From the NCBI GenBank assembly GCA_028871475.1, contig JAGWMZ010000008.1:108610-172609 (forward strand): a stretch of 64,000 nucleotides of DNA. The letters are read 5' to 3'. Of the stretch, positions 17,267-26,003 are shown piece after piece. Within the stretch, counting starts at the first letter, position 1. Every line of letters starts with the position of its first letter. The notes beneath the pieces were generated by a model. It searched no databases. It was not told the DNA's origin and was given only the letters and a program-made list of their open reading frames with translations. Position numbers and translations under genes: made by a program. The stretch is from Sphingomonadales bacterium (GTDB lineage: Bacteria; Pseudomonadota; Alphaproteobacteria; Sphingomonadales; Sphingomonadaceae).

Positions 17267-18760
17267 ATGACCGACATTTCTACCGCCTCCGAACTGGCTC
17301 GCGATTCGTTCGACTCGACTCCCTGGGATCTTGAGGATGACGCCCTGCATGAGGAATGCGGCATCTTCGGGACAATCGCCTGCAAGAGCGCGGCCTCCAT
17401 CGTCGCCCTTGGCCTGCACGCGCTGCAGCATCGCGGGCAGGAAGCCTGCGGCATCATCAGCTTTGATGGCGACGAATTCCTGGCGCACCGCGGCATCGGT
17501 CATGTGTCGCAGGTGTTCAACAATCAGGACATTTTCGCCCATCTGCCCGGCCGCATGGCCTCGGGCCATGTGCGCTATTCGACAACGGGCGGCGCGGGGC
17601 TGCGCAACGTGCAGCCGCTCTATGCCGAACTGGCCGCCGGTGGTTTCTCCATCGCCCATAACGGCAACATTTCCAACGCCATGACGCTGAAACGCGATCT
17701 GGTGCAAAAGGGCTCGATCTTCCAGTCGACCAGCGACACCGAAGTCATCATCCACCTCGTCGCCACCAGCCGCTATCCCACACTGCTCGACCGTTTCGTC
17801 GATGCGCTGCGGTTGATCGAGGGCGCCTATTCGCTGATCTGCATGACCGCCGAGGGCATGATCGCCTGCCGCGATCCGCTGGGCATCCGCCCGCTGGTGA
17901 TGGGCCGCATCGGCGATGCCATCTTCTTCTCCTCCGAGACAGTCGGCCTTGATGTGGTCGGCGCCGAATTCATCCGCGAGGTGGAGCCGGGCGAACTGAT
18001 CCAGGTCGACCACAATGGCAAGATTTCCTCGCACCGCCCCTTCGGTACGCCGCCTGCTCGCCCCTGCATTTTCGAGCACGTCTATTTCAGCCGTCCCGAT
18101 TCGGTGATGGGCGGCCAGTCAGTGTATGAAGTGCGCAAGGCGATCGGCAAGGAACTGGCCAAAGAGGCCCCCGCCCCTGCCGATCTCGTCATTCCGGTGC
18201 CCGATTCGGGTGTGCCCGCCGCCATCGGCTATGCGCAGGAAAGCGGCATTCCCTTCGAGCTGGGCATCATCCGCAGCCACTATGTCGGCCGCACCTTCAT
18301 TCAGCCCAGCGACGGCGCGCGCCATGCCGACGTGAAGCGCAAGCACAACGCCAACCGCGCGCTGATCGAGGGCAAGCGCATCGTGCTGATCGACGATTCG
18401 ATCGTGCGCGGCACCACCTCGCTCAAGATCGTGCAGATGATGCGCGATGCCGGTGCCAGCGAAGTCCACATGCGCATCGCCAGCCCGCCCACCGAGCATA
18501 GCTGCTTCTATGGCGTCGACACGCCCGAGCGCAGCAAGCTGCTGGCCGCGCGCATGGATCTGGCCGCCATGGCCGATTTCATCCAGGCCGACAGCCTTGC
18601 CTTCGTCTCCATCGACGGCCTCTACCGCGCCGTGGGCGAGGAAAAGCGCAAGCCCAAGTGCCCGCAGTTCTGCGATGCCTGCTTTTCGGGTGACTATCCC
18701 ACGCGGCTGACCGACCTGATCGAGGCGGGCAAGGCTGAAGGCGTCAAGCAGCCCGCCTGA
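17267..18760 (+). CDS. purF: Amidophosphoribosyltransferase
   Basis: Makes 5-phosphoribosylamine from PRPP and glutamine, the first committed step of purine synthesis. 497 residues: a short propeptide is removed to expose the nucleophile Cys31 in HEECGIFGT; the Ntn glutaminase domain includes HRGQEACGI, GHVRYSTTG and HNGNISN; the PRPP loop IVLIDDSIVRGTTS lies in the phosphoribosyltransferase half. C-terminal cysteines in KCPQFCDACFSG resemble the Fe-S ligands of the Bacillus-type enzyme. The SDR gene follows after 11 bp. The 178 bp upstream contain a weak hairpin (17124-17144) but no recognisable PurR site. Confidence 0.96.
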   Translation: MTDISTASELARDSFDSTPWDLEDDALHEECGIFGTIACKSAASIVALGLHALQHRGQEACGIISFDGDEFLAHRGIGHVSQVFNNQDIFAHLPGRMASGHVRYSTTGGAGLRNVQPLYAELAAGGFSIAHNGNISNAMTLKRDLVQKGSIFQSTSDTEVIIHLVATSRYPTLLDRFVDALRLIEGAYSLICMTAEGMIACRDPLGIRPLVMGRIGDAIFFSSETVGLDVVGAEFIREVEPGELIQVDHNGKISSHRPFGTPPARPCIFEHVYFSRPDSVMGGQSVYEVRKAIGKELAKEAPAPADLVIPVPDSGVPAAIGYAQESGIPFELGIIRSHYVGRTFIQPSDGARHADVKRKHNANRALIEGKRIVLIDDSIVRGTTSLKIVQMMRDAGASEVHMRIASPPTEHSCFYGVDTPERSKLLAARMDLAAMADFIQADSLAFVSIDGLYRAVGEEKRKPKCPQFCDACFSGDYPTRLTDLIEAGKAEGVKQPA

Positions 18761-18771
18761 AAGGGCCATCC

Positions 18772-19503
18772 ATGAGCGAGACTGTGGCGATGAGCGAAAC
18801 TCTGGCTGGGCAACTGGCCCTTGTGACCGGTGCCAGCCGGGGAATCGGCGCCGCCACGGCGCAGGCGCTGGCGGCGCGCGGCGCGCATGTCATCCTGACA
18901 GGGCGCGACACCAAGGCGCTGGAAGGCGTTGAGGAAGCGATCCATCAGGCCGGGGGCAGCGCCACCATCGCCCCGCTCGACCTTACCGAGCCCGATGCCA
19001 TCGCGCGCCTGGCCAGTGCCATCGGCGGCCGCTGGAAGGCGCTCGACATTCTGGTGATCAATGCCGGCATCCTGCCCACGCTGACCCCGGTGATCGACAT
19101 CGACGGCAAGGCCTTGAACCGCGCGCTCGCCACGCATGTGCTCGCGACACAAGCCCTGCTCACCTGTTTCCACCCGATGCTGAAAAACAGCAGCGACGCG
19201 CGGGTAATCGGCCTCACCACCACCGTCGCCCCCGCCCCCCGCGCGTTCTGGGGGGCCTATGGCGCCACCAAGGCCGCGCAGGAGGTTTTGCTGGACTGCT
19301 ATGCGCAGGAAAACAGGAATATTTCCAAAATTCGCGTGGCCATCGTTAACCCCGGTGCCACCCGCACGTCCATGCGCGCAAAGGCCTATCCGGGCGAGAA
19401 TCCGGCATCGGTGAAGGCGCCAGAGGTGGTCGGCGAGGCGATTGCGGCACTTTGCCTGAGTGATTTTCCCAGCCCGCACCGTATGAGCGTTAACCCAGCC
19501 TGA
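18772..19503 (+). CDS. Short-chain dehydrogenase/reductase family protein
   Basis: A 243-residue NAD(P)-dependent oxidoreductase of the classical SDR fold. The cofactor motif TGASRGIG lies near residues 20-27, VINAG near 95-99, and the catalytic Tyr and Lys in WGAYGATKAA. The residue 13 positions before Tyr, normally the catalytic Ser, is Thr (GLTTTVAP), an uncommon replacement. NPGATRTSMRAKAYPGENP follows. The start lies 11 bp after purF, so it is probably cotranscribed. Substrate unknown. Confidence 0.88.
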   Translation: MSETVAMSETLAGQLALVTGASRGIGAATAQALAARGAHVILTGRDTKALEGVEEAIHQAGGSATIAPLDLTEPDAIARLASAIGGRWKALDILVINAGILPTLTPVIDIDGKALNRALATHVLATQALLTCFHPMLKNSSDARVIGLTTTVAPAPRAFWGAYGATKAAQEVLLDCYAQENRNISKIRVAIVNPGATRTSMRAKAYPGENPASVKAPEVVGEAIAALCLSDFPSPHRMSVNPA

Positions 19504-19576
19504 TAAACAGTTCCTAAGGCGCCGCGCGCCAATGTGCACCTGCGCCGAAGGTTCCCGCACAACCATCGGCGCCGGA

Positions 19577-19605
19577 GGAAACGGGGGTACAGAGACCCTG
19601 TTTCC
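19577..19605 (+). terminator. Weak hairpin downstream of purF-SDR
   Basis: GGAAAC (19577-19582) pairs with GTTTCC (19600-19605), and GGGT/ACCC extends the stem across a small bulge. No T-run follows, so termination is uncertain. It lies in the 248-bp gap between the SDR gene and the opposing photolyase, which otherwise shows nothing I can name. Confidence 0.3.
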
Positions 19606-19751
19606 ACGCAACGGTCGCGGCGCGCAAAGGCGCTCCCGATCGCGATGGCGCGGCCGGCAGACAAACGCAGCCCCTTACGCCGGTCGCGCCATTCGCTTTT
19701 CAGTCTCCATGAACAGCGCAGGCAGACATGCCGGGCGGGTGCGGCGCGGTT

Positions 19752-21140
19752 TCAGCCGCCCCCCACCCGCCTCTTCATCTCCGCATAGGCGGCCAGCGCC
19801 CTTTCGCGCCCCTCGCGGTGGGCGATGATCATCGGCGGATAGCCTGTCTGACGCCGGACAAGCGGGGAAGGATCGTGGATCTCACCCTCGGCCACCTCCG
19901 CCAGTTCGGGCACCCATTGGCGAATATAGGCCGAGGCGTCGAATTTCTCCGACTGGGTGAGCGGGGCCATGATCCGCACGAACTGGTTGGCATCCACCCC
20001 CGATCCCGCCGACCACTGCCAGTTGACCGCGTTCTGGGCATAATCGGCGTCGACCAGCGTGTCCCAGAACCATTGCTCGCCTTGGCGCCAGTCGACCCCC
20101 AGATGCTTGATGAGCAGGCTGGCCACGATCATGCGCACCCGATTATGCATCCAGCCCGTGTGCCAGAGCTGACGCATGCCCGCATCGACGATGGGGTAGC
20201 CGGTGCGCCCCTGCTGCCAGGCGTGCAGGGCTTCGGCATCCTCGCGCCAGGGGAAGGCCTCATAATCGGGGTTGGCAGGGCGCGCGCCATAATCGGGGAT
20301 GCTGACGATCTGGTTCTGCGCATAATCGCGCCAGGCCAGTTCCGACAGAAACACCGCCACGCTACCGCCCAGATCAGCCACCCCATGCCAGCATTGTGCC
20401 GGGCTGATCTCGCCAAAGGCCAGATGGGGCGACAGGCGGCTGGTGCCCTCGATGGCGGGACGATTGCGCTCCGCCTCATAGCGGCTGGCATGGTCGGCAA
20501 AAGTGGCGAGACGCTGCGCGGCACCGCCCTCGCCCGGCGTCCATTCCGCGCGGAAACCTGCCGCCCAGTCGGGCCGGCGAGGGAGAAGGCCCCAATCGCC
20601 GAGCCGGTCGCTGACAGGCCAAGCGATGGGCGCGGGCAGCCGATCTGGCGCGGGCAGCGGTGGCCGGGGTGGCATCTGCTGCTGCAAGGCCCGCCAGAAC
20701 GGCGTGTAGATACGATAGGGACGCCCGGCTCCATTCACCACGCTGCCCGGCGGCGCGAGGTAATTGCCATGATGCAGATGGAGTGTGAGGCCGGCCTTGG
20801 CCACCGCCCGTTCGGCCATGATCCACCACGGCTCATGGTGATGCAGGGCGTGGATCTCCTGCGCGCCGCAATCGCGCGCCAGTTCGGCCAGGGCGGTGTG
20901 ACAGGGCCCTCGCCGCAGGATCAATCGGCTGCCCAGCGCCTCCAGATCACGCGCAAGGCTTTCGAGCGAACCATGCAGCCACCAGCGGCTCGCTCCGCCC
21001 ATCGCGCGGTGGCGCGGCGTGTCATCATCCAGCACATAGACCGGAATGACAGGCGCCCCACTCTCGATAGCGGCGGCAAGGGCAGGCTGGTCGGCAAGGC
21101 GCAAGTCTCGGCGCAACCAGAGGAGGACGGGCTTGATCAT
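19752..21140 (-). CDS. phrB: Deoxyribodipyrimidine photo-lyase
   Basis: A light-driven flavoprotein that splits cyclobutane pyrimidine dimers. 462 residues: the N-terminal antenna-binding alpha/beta domain begins LLWLRRDLRLADQPAL; the FAD domain has GTSRLSPHLAFGEISP near residues 230-245, GYPIVDAGMRQLWHTGWMHNR, and the final signature DYAQNAVNWQWSAGSGVDA. The conserved Trp residues of the electron-transfer chain appear in place. It is transcribed alone and ends against the SDR gene. I saw no LexA box upstream. Confidence 0.95.
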   Translation of the reverse strand: MIKPVLLWLRRDLRLADQPALAAAIESGAPVIPVYVLDDDTPRHRAMGGASRWWLHGSLESLARDLEALGSRLILRRGPCHTALAELARDCGAQEIHALHHHEPWWIMAERAVAKAGLTLHLHHGNYLAPPGSVVNGAGRPYRIYTPFWRALQQQMPPRPPLPAPDRLPAPIAWPVSDRLGDWGLLPRRPDWAAGFRAEWTPGEGGAAQRLATFADHASRYEAERNRPAIEGTSRLSPHLAFGEISPAQCWHGVADLGGSVAVFLSELAWRDYAQNQIVSIPDYGARPANPDYEAFPWREDAEALHAWQQGRTGYPIVDAGMRQLWHTGWMHNRVRMIVASLLIKHLGVDWRQGEQWFWDTLVDADYAQNAVNWQWSAGSGVDANQFVRIMAPLTQSEKFDASAYIRQWVPELAEVAEGEIHDPSPLVRRQTGYPPMIIAHREGRERALAAYAEMKRRVGGG

Positions 21141-21193
21141 GACCCCGGCCTAGCCGCTCCCGTCACGCCTGCCAGCATGGTTCTTGGGGCAAG

Positions 21194-21466
21194 TCAGACG
21201 GTCGGCCGGCTCTTGTAGCTGATGGTGCCGCCATGGTTGATCACCTGGCCGACCATGCCGCCCAGCACCAGATGGGCGTCCTGCGCGAGCGTGACGTCCC
21301 CCTTCACCATGCCGAGCAGTTCGACATGCGCGCCATGCGACACGATCAGGTCGCCCTTGACCATGCCGCGCAGCACGAGACGCGCGCCGGGCGCCACGGT
21401 CACATCACCCAGAATCATGCCCTTGAAATCAGCCTCGCCGTCGAACTGGTGATCGCTCCTTATCAT
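21194..21466 (-). CDS. Small beta-helix (polymer-forming/bactofilin-like) protein
   Basis: A 90-residue protein made almost wholly of short repeats of about 20 residues: GMILGDVTVAPGARLVLRG, MVKGDLIVSHGAHVELLG, MVKGDVTLAQDAHLVLGG, MVGQVINHGG. Alternating hydrophobic residues and a repeated G-x-V/L spacing predict a small right-handed beta-helix, as in bactofilins and related polymer-forming proteins, but it is much shorter than usual bactofilins. No signal peptide or membrane segment. It may polymerise or may cap a partner; the function is not known. The start ATG 21466 has no alternative upstream. Confidence 0.75.
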   Translation of the reverse strand: MIRSDHQFDGEADFKGMILGDVTVAPGARLVLRGMVKGDLIVSHGAHVELLGMVKGDVTLAQDAHLVLGGMVGQVINHGGTISYKSRPTV

Positions 21467-21502
21467 CGGTTCAATGCGTCTGCCCTTGCTTGTGAGTTGA
21501 TA

Positions 21503-21520
21503 TGGTGAACTATATCACCA
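21503..21520. promoter_or_regulatory. Inverted repeat upstream of the beta-helix gene
   Basis: TGGTGA-ACTATA-TCACCA is a perfect 6-bp palindrome with a 6-bp AT-rich centre, 36 bp upstream of the start codon of the minus-strand beta-helix gene. Position and form suit a repressor or activator site overlapping the promoter; no known regulator is implied. Confidence 0.4.
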
Positions 21521-21538
21521 ATACACTACAGAGCAAGA

Positions 21539-21570
21539 AAAAGGCCGCCCGTTTATTCAGGCGGCCTTTT
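21539..21570 (-). terminator. Rho-independent terminator of korAB
   Basis: An 11-bp perfect stem (AAAAGGCCGCC with GGCGGCCTTTT) and 10-nt loop begins 8 bp after the korB stop. On the minus strand the stem is followed by TTTTTCTT, a good U-tract. Confidence 0.85.
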
Positions 21571-21578
21571 GCATAAAG

Positions 21579-22634
21579 TCACACGTTGGAGAGCGGGCCC
21601 TGATCTTCGGGCGCATTGGCCACGGTCCAGGTCTGGCCCTTGGCGAGCAGCTTGGCCAGATTGGCGGCCTTGCCCTCACGGGCGCGGGTGTCCTGCGCCA
21701 GCATCTCATCCTCATAGGTCGGGCGCGGATCGTCATAGATCACGCCCAGCGCCACGGGGAACAGGTCCATCGGCAGCTCGACCAGCATATGGGCCACGCT
21801 GCGGTTGGTCACATCATGGACGATCACGCCCGCGCCCTGCCAATCGCCATCGACGACGTCGACGATCTTGAGCGTCAGCTTTTCGACATCCAGCGCGATG
21901 CCCTGCGTGCCCTTGTTGAACAGCATGGGCTCGCCATTCTTGAGCCAGAGCTGCTTTTCGTTCGCCACAGCCTTCTCGGTGAAGTCGGCAAAGCGGTCCT
22001 TGTTGTAAACGATGCAGTTCTGGAAGATTTCCACGAAGGCCGCGCCGCGATGGGCATGGGCTGCCTTCAACGTGTTGCTCAATTCCTTCGACGTATCAAA
22101 GCCGCGCGCCACAAAACGCGCACCTGCTCCCAGCGCGAAGGCGCAAGGCAGCGCCGGCCGGTCAACCGAACCCATCGGCGTTGTCGGACTGGTGGTGCCG
22201 ATGCGGCTGGTGGGCGAATATTGCCCCTTGGTCAGCCCGTAGATCTCGTTGTTGAACAGCATGATCTGCGAGTTGATGTTGCGGCGCAGGAAATGCATCG
22301 TGTGGTTGCCGCCGATCGACATGCCATCGCCATCGCCCGTCACCAGCCAGATGTCGAGCTCAGGATTGGCCAGCTTGATGCCGGTGGCCACCGCAGGCGC
22401 GCGCCCGTGGATCGTGTGGAAGCCGTAGGACGACATGTAATAGGGGAAACGGCTGGAGCAGCCGATGCCCGACACGAACACCGTCTTGGCCGGGTCCGCG
22501 CCGATTTCGGGCAGGGTGCGCTGCACGGCCTTCAGGATCGCATAGTCGCCGCAACCGGGGCACCAGCGCACTTCCTGGTCCGATTCCCAGTCCTTGAGGG
22601 TGGTCTTCACCGCGATGGAGGTCATCTCGTTCAT
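21579..22634 (-). CDS. korB: 2-oxoacid:ferredoxin oxidoreductase beta subunit
   Basis: The thiamine-pyrophosphate and iron-sulfur subunit of a 2-oxoglutarate-type ferredoxin oxidoreductase, which oxidatively decarboxylates a 2-oxoacid to the acyl-CoA. 351 residues: cluster cysteines Cys25 and Cys28 in RWCPGCGDY and Cys59 in SGIGCSSRFPYY; the TPP motif is TGDGDGMSIGGNH. The start MNEMTSIAV at 22634 has GTAAGGGACAAG before it; the longer frame to 22931 lies within korA. It is 11 bp downstream of korA. Confidence 0.93.
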   Translation of the reverse strand: MNEMTSIAVKTTLKDWESDQEVRWCPGCGDYAILKAVQRTLPEIGADPAKTVFVSGIGCSSRFPYYMSSYGFHTIHGRAPAVATGIKLANPELDIWLVTGDGDGMSIGGNHTMHFLRRNINSQIMLFNNEIYGLTKGQYSPTSRIGTTSPTTPMGSVDRPALPCAFALGAGARFVARGFDTSKELSNTLKAAHAHRGAAFVEIFQNCIVYNKDRFADFTEKAVANEKQLWLKNGEPMLFNKGTQGIALDVEKLTLKIVDVVDGDWQGAGVIVHDVTNRSVAHMLVELPMDLFPVALGVIYDDPRPTYEDEMLAQDTRAREGKAANLAKLLAKGQTWTVANAPEDQGPLSNV

Positions 22635-22645
22635 CGTCTTGTCCC

Positions 22646-24529
22646 TTACGCCAGCGCGGCTTCGATGGCGACTTCGATTTCCGCAATGGTGAAGGGCTGG
22701 CCCGACACCTTGTTGAGCGGCTTGGCATCCACCAGATACTGGTCGCGCAGCACGGTCTTGAACTGGCCGGTGTTCATCTCGGGCACGAGGATCTTCTCGT
22801 AGCCCTTGAGCAGATCGCCCAGATTGGCGGGCAGCGGCCAGACATGGCGGACATGGATATGGCTGACATCCAGCCCCTTGGCCCGCGCGCGGCGCACGGC
22901 CTGGCGGATGGGCCCATAGGTGCTGCCCCATGCCACCACGGCCAGCTTGCCCTTTTCCGTGCCCTGGTCGATGTCCTGCGCGGGGACATGGTGGGCGATG
23001 CCGTCCACCTTGGCCTTGCGCGCATCGGTCTGCAACTGGTGCGTGGCGGGCGCGTAATCGAGGTCGCCGGTGTCGGGCGCCTTCTCGATGCCGCCGATGC
23101 GGTGCATCAGACCGGGGGTGCCGGGCTTGATCCAGGGGCGCACGCCATTCTCGTCGCGCTTGTAGGGCAGGACCTTGCCGCCTTCATTGTTCGTCGTTTC
23201 GAGGAACTTGACCGGGAAGGGCTTGAAGGTTGCCGGGTCAGGCACATGCCAGGGCTCGGCCGCATTGCCGATATAGCCATCGGTGAGCAGCATCACGGGG
23301 GTCATGAACTGGGTCGCCAGACGCACCGACTCGATCGCGCATTCAAAGGCATCGGCGGGCGAGCGGGCAGCGATCACCGGCATCGGCGTATCACCGTTGC
23401 GGCCATAGATCGCCTGATAAAGGTCGCTCTGCTCGGTCTTGGTGGGCAGGCCCGTCGAAGGCCCGCCGCGCTGCGAGTTGACGATGACGAGCGGCAGTTC
23501 GGTCATCACCGCAAGGCCCATCGCCTCACCCTTGAGCGCAATGCCCGGACCCGAGGAGGAAGTGACGCCCAGCGAACCCGCATAGGCCGCGCCGACCGCC
23601 GAAGCGATGGCCGCGATCTCGTCCTCCGCCTGGAAGGTGGTGACGCCAAACTCCTTCATCTTGGTGAGATAATGGAGGATCGCGGAAGCAGGCGTGATGG
23701 GATAGCCGCCGAAGAACATGGGCAGATCCGCCATCTGCGCGCCGGCCACCAGACCAAGGCTGATCGCCTCGGCGCCGGTGATGGTGCGATAGAGACCGGG
23801 GGCCGAAGGCACGGGGTCGATGTGCAGCTTCTTGACCTGCCCGCCGATTTCCGCCGTCTCGCCATAGGCATGGCCGGCGTTCAGCGCGGCAATGTTGGCA
23901 TCGGCCAGGATCGGATGCTTGGCGAACTTATCCTTCAGCCACTGGATCAGCGGCTCACGGTCACGGTCGAACATCCACAGCGCCAGGCCCAGCGTCCACA
24001 TGTTCTTGCAGCGCAGCGCTTCCTTGTTGCCAAGGCCGAAGGGCTTGACCGCCTCGAGCGTCAGCGCGCTGATGTCGAAGGCCAGCAGGTTCCACTTGGC
24101 AAGGCTGCCATCTTCCAGCGGATTGACCTCATACTTGGCCTTTTCGAGGTTCCGCTTGTTGAACTCGCCCGAGTCGGCGATGATCAGGCCACCGGCTTTC
24201 AGCTGCGGCACGTTGGTTTTCAGCGCGGCAGGATTCATCGCCACCAACACGTCGGGCTGGTCGCCCGCCGTCGTGATCTCGGTGCTGCCGAAATTGATCT
24301 GGAAAGCGGACACGCCGAACAGCGTGCCCTGCGGCGCGCGGATCTCGGCGGGGAAATCCGGGAACGTGGCAAGATCATTGCCCGACAGAGCGGTGGAGAG
24401 CGTGAACTGCCCCCCCGTCAACTGCATGCCATCGCCCGAATCGCCGGCGAAACGCACCACCACAGCCTCGGGAACATTGTCGGTGGAGCGGGCCTCAGCG
24501 GCGCCCTCCTTGGCCAGAATCGTTGCCAT
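22646..24529 (-). CDS. korA: 2-oxoacid:ferredoxin oxidoreductase alpha subunit (gamma-alpha fusion)
   Basis: A 627-residue subunit that fuses a gamma domain (about residues 20-200, RFAGDSGDGMQLTGGQF, APQGTLFGVSAFQINFG) to the alpha domain (GYPITPASAILHYL, FQAEDEIAAIASAVGAAYAG, TSSSGPGIALKGE, GGPSTGLPTKTEQSDL). The GPSTGxPTxxxQxDL element is characteristic of this class. ATG 24529 has AAAAGGG at good distance; a TTG at 24544 is a weaker alternative. No ferredoxin gene is next to the pair. Two-subunit enzymes of this form in aerobic proteobacteria often serve a modified citric-acid cycle. Confidence 0.93.
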   Translation of the reverse strand: MATILAKEGAAEARSTDNVPEAVVVRFAGDSGDGMQLTGGQFTLSTALSGNDLATFPDFPAEIRAPQGTLFGVSAFQINFGSTEITTAGDQPDVLVAMNPAALKTNVPQLKAGGLIIADSGEFNKRNLEKAKYEVNPLEDGSLAKWNLLAFDISALTLEAVKPFGLGNKEALRCKNMWTLGLALWMFDRDREPLIQWLKDKFAKHPILADANIAALNAGHAYGETAEIGGQVKKLHIDPVPSAPGLYRTITGAEAISLGLVAGAQMADLPMFFGGYPITPASAILHYLTKMKEFGVTTFQAEDEIAAIASAVGAAYAGSLGVTSSSGPGIALKGEAMGLAVMTELPLVIVNSQRGGPSTGLPTKTEQSDLYQAIYGRNGDTPMPVIAARSPADAFECAIESVRLATQFMTPVMLLTDGYIGNAAEPWHVPDPATFKPFPVKFLETTNNEGGKVLPYKRDENGVRPWIKPGTPGLMHRIGGIEKAPDTGDLDYAPATHQLQTDARKAKVDGIAHHVPAQDIDQGTEKGKLAVVAWGSTYGPIRQAVRRARAKGLDVSHIHVRHVWPLPANLGDLLKGYEKILVPEMNTGQFKTVLRDQYLVDAKPLNKVSGQPFTIAEIEVAIEAALA

Positions 24530-24845
24530 GAAAACCCTTTTCAACTCGCTTGACCGCAGAAATGCCGGGACACACCATCCCTTCTGCTGCCCAAAGGCTC
24601 AGCGCCCCAGCATGGGCCGGATCGTGCAAAACCCTTGCGACATAGCCCTTGGCCCTGCCCGCGCGGCGGCGCAATCCAGTTTTTCTGTCAGGCATCAAAC
24701 CACAGGTGCCCCAAGAACCTTCATCGCGCCCTAGTCAAGCGGCAATCGCCCGTTTATGGGCCGCCTGCGGCAATTTTTCCGCAAGACAAAGTCACAGTCG
24801 GCAGATTATCAAGGGCTCTCTCCAAAGGCCCCAGGGCAGTACGAA
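24530..24845. other. Intergenic region between divergent korA and rppH
   Basis: 316 bp with no coding frame I trust. It must contain the promoters of korA (minus) and rppH (plus), but I could not pick consensus hexamers with confidence. No hairpin longer than a few base pairs and no copy of the repeat family was noticed. Confidence 0.5.
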
Positions 24846-25346
24846 ATGAATGATTTTTCCCACCTTCCTTACCGCCCCTGCGTGGGTGTGATGCTGGTCA
24901 ACGCGCATGGTCAGGTCTTTGTTGGCCAGCGGATCGACCAGCGCGAGAACAGCGGCGGGGCCGAAGGCGATTTCTGGCAGATGCCGCAGGGCGGCGTGGA
25001 CGAGGGCGAGGACCTGCGTGCCGCCGTCTGGCGCGAACTGGCCGAGGAAACCGGCGTCAACGCCGATAAGGGGCTAATTCTGGCGCAAACGCGCGAGGAA
25101 CTGCTCTATGACCTGCCCGACGAGCTGATCGGCAAGCTGTGGAAAGGGCGCTATCGTGGACAGCGGCAGAGCTGGTTTCTCATCCGCTTCACCGGGCAGG
25201 ATGAGGACATCAATCTCAACGCGCACAATCCGGCGGAATTCTGCGACTGGAAATGGGTGAACCCCGAAACGCTGCCCGACCTGATCGTGCCCTTCAAGAA
25301 GCGCGTCTATCGCTCGGTGCTAGAGGAATTTCGCGCGCTGATCTGA
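24846..25346 (+). CDS. rppH: RNA pyrophosphohydrolase
   Basis: A 166-residue Nudix hydrolase that removes pyrophosphate from mRNA 5' ends, starting 5'-dependent decay; related plant-type members hydrolyse Ap4A. The sequence begins MNDFSHLPYRPCVGVMLVN and has a full Nudix box, G50-x5-E-x7-REL-AEETG (residues 50-71), with WQMPQGGVDEGED just before. YRGQRQSWFLIRF and KWVNPETLPDLIVPFKKRVY match RppH. ATG 24846 is chosen over upstream in-frame codons on family length. Confidence 0.93.
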   Translation: MNDFSHLPYRPCVGVMLVNAHGQVFVGQRIDQRENSGGAEGDFWQMPQGGVDEGEDLRAAVWRELAEETGVNADKGLILAQTREELLYDLPDELIGKLWKGRYRGQRQSWFLIRFTGQDEDINLNAHNPAEFCDWKWVNPETLPDLIVPFKKRVYRSVLEEFRALI

Positions 25347-25362
25347 TCGCCGTCAGCTTTGC

Positions 25363-25394
25363 CAGACGCCCGCGTATGGACGGAGGGGCGTCTG
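25363..25394. terminator. Hairpin between convergent rppH and TPR gene
   Basis: CAGACGCCC (25363-25371) pairs perfectly with GGGCGTCTG (25386-25394) over a 14-nt loop, exactly in the 58-bp gap between two convergent stop codons. There is no T-run on either strand, so it may act as an RNA-stabilising end or a weak bidirectional terminator. Confidence 0.5.
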
Positions 25395-25404
25395 ACAAAA
25401 AGCC

Positions 25405-25932
25405 TCAGTTCTTGGCGACACTCTTGGCAACAGCGGCGGCGGGCGGCGCTTGATCGGCACTGACCACCCGCTGCGGTGCAGCGCTCTGCGCCGCCTGGAT
25501 CGAGGCAGCCAGACTGCGGGTGGGCGCGCAGCTGTCGCCACACATCGATTCGAGCCGCGCCAGATTGCGCCGCGCCTTGTCGATCGCGCCCTTGTCGGCC
25601 AAAGCCTGCCCCTCGCCCGACAGGGCTTCGAGATTGGCCGGATCACGTTGAAGCACGGCGCGATAATAGTGCAACGCCTTGCCCGGCATGTCTTCGTGCC
25701 GCGCCACCTCGGCCAGATCCATCACCAGCCGGGCACTGCCGGGCTGCAGCGTCAGAGCGGCCTCGAAACCATCGGTCGCCCGGTCAAGATCGCCTGTCGC
25801 CAGCGCCGCGCGGCCCTGCGCTTCCAGCATGGCCGCGCGCGGCTCCAGAACCTCGGGCGAGGCGCTGTGCCCCACACTTGCCGTCACTGCCACGAGGGCG
25901 GAGAGGACAAGTGAAACCGGGGCAAAACGCAT
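25405..25932 (-). CDS. Secreted TPR-repeat protein
   Basis: A 175-residue protein with a signal peptide (MRFAPVSLVLSALVAVTASVGHSAS) and at least two tetratricopeptide repeats: AMLEAQGRAALATGDLDRAT, VMDLAEVARHEDMPGKALHYY and LEALSGEGQALADKGAIDKARR. Probably a periplasmic scaffold. Two cysteines (SMCGDSCAP) near residue 130 could form a disulfide. ATG 25932 has AAGGAACTAGCT before it and begins the signal peptide, so the longer frame to 26010 is rejected. Confidence 0.82.
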   Translation of the reverse strand: MRFAPVSLVLSALVAVTASVGHSASPEVLEPRAAMLEAQGRAALATGDLDRATDGFEAALTLQPGSARLVMDLAEVARHEDMPGKALHYYRAVLQRDPANLEALSGEGQALADKGAIDKARRNLARLESMCGDSCAPTRSLAASIQAAQSAAPQRVVSADQAPPAAAVAKSVAKN

Positions 25933-26003
25933 AGCTAGTTCCTTGATCGTGCTTCGGCTTTCGCGCCGGTGTATGGACATCGTCTCCGACATGAAGGCGG
26001 ATG

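Noticed and set aside
22844..24553. A 569-codon plus-strand frame opposite korA
   Set aside because: Antisense of korA with no start signal or known fold.
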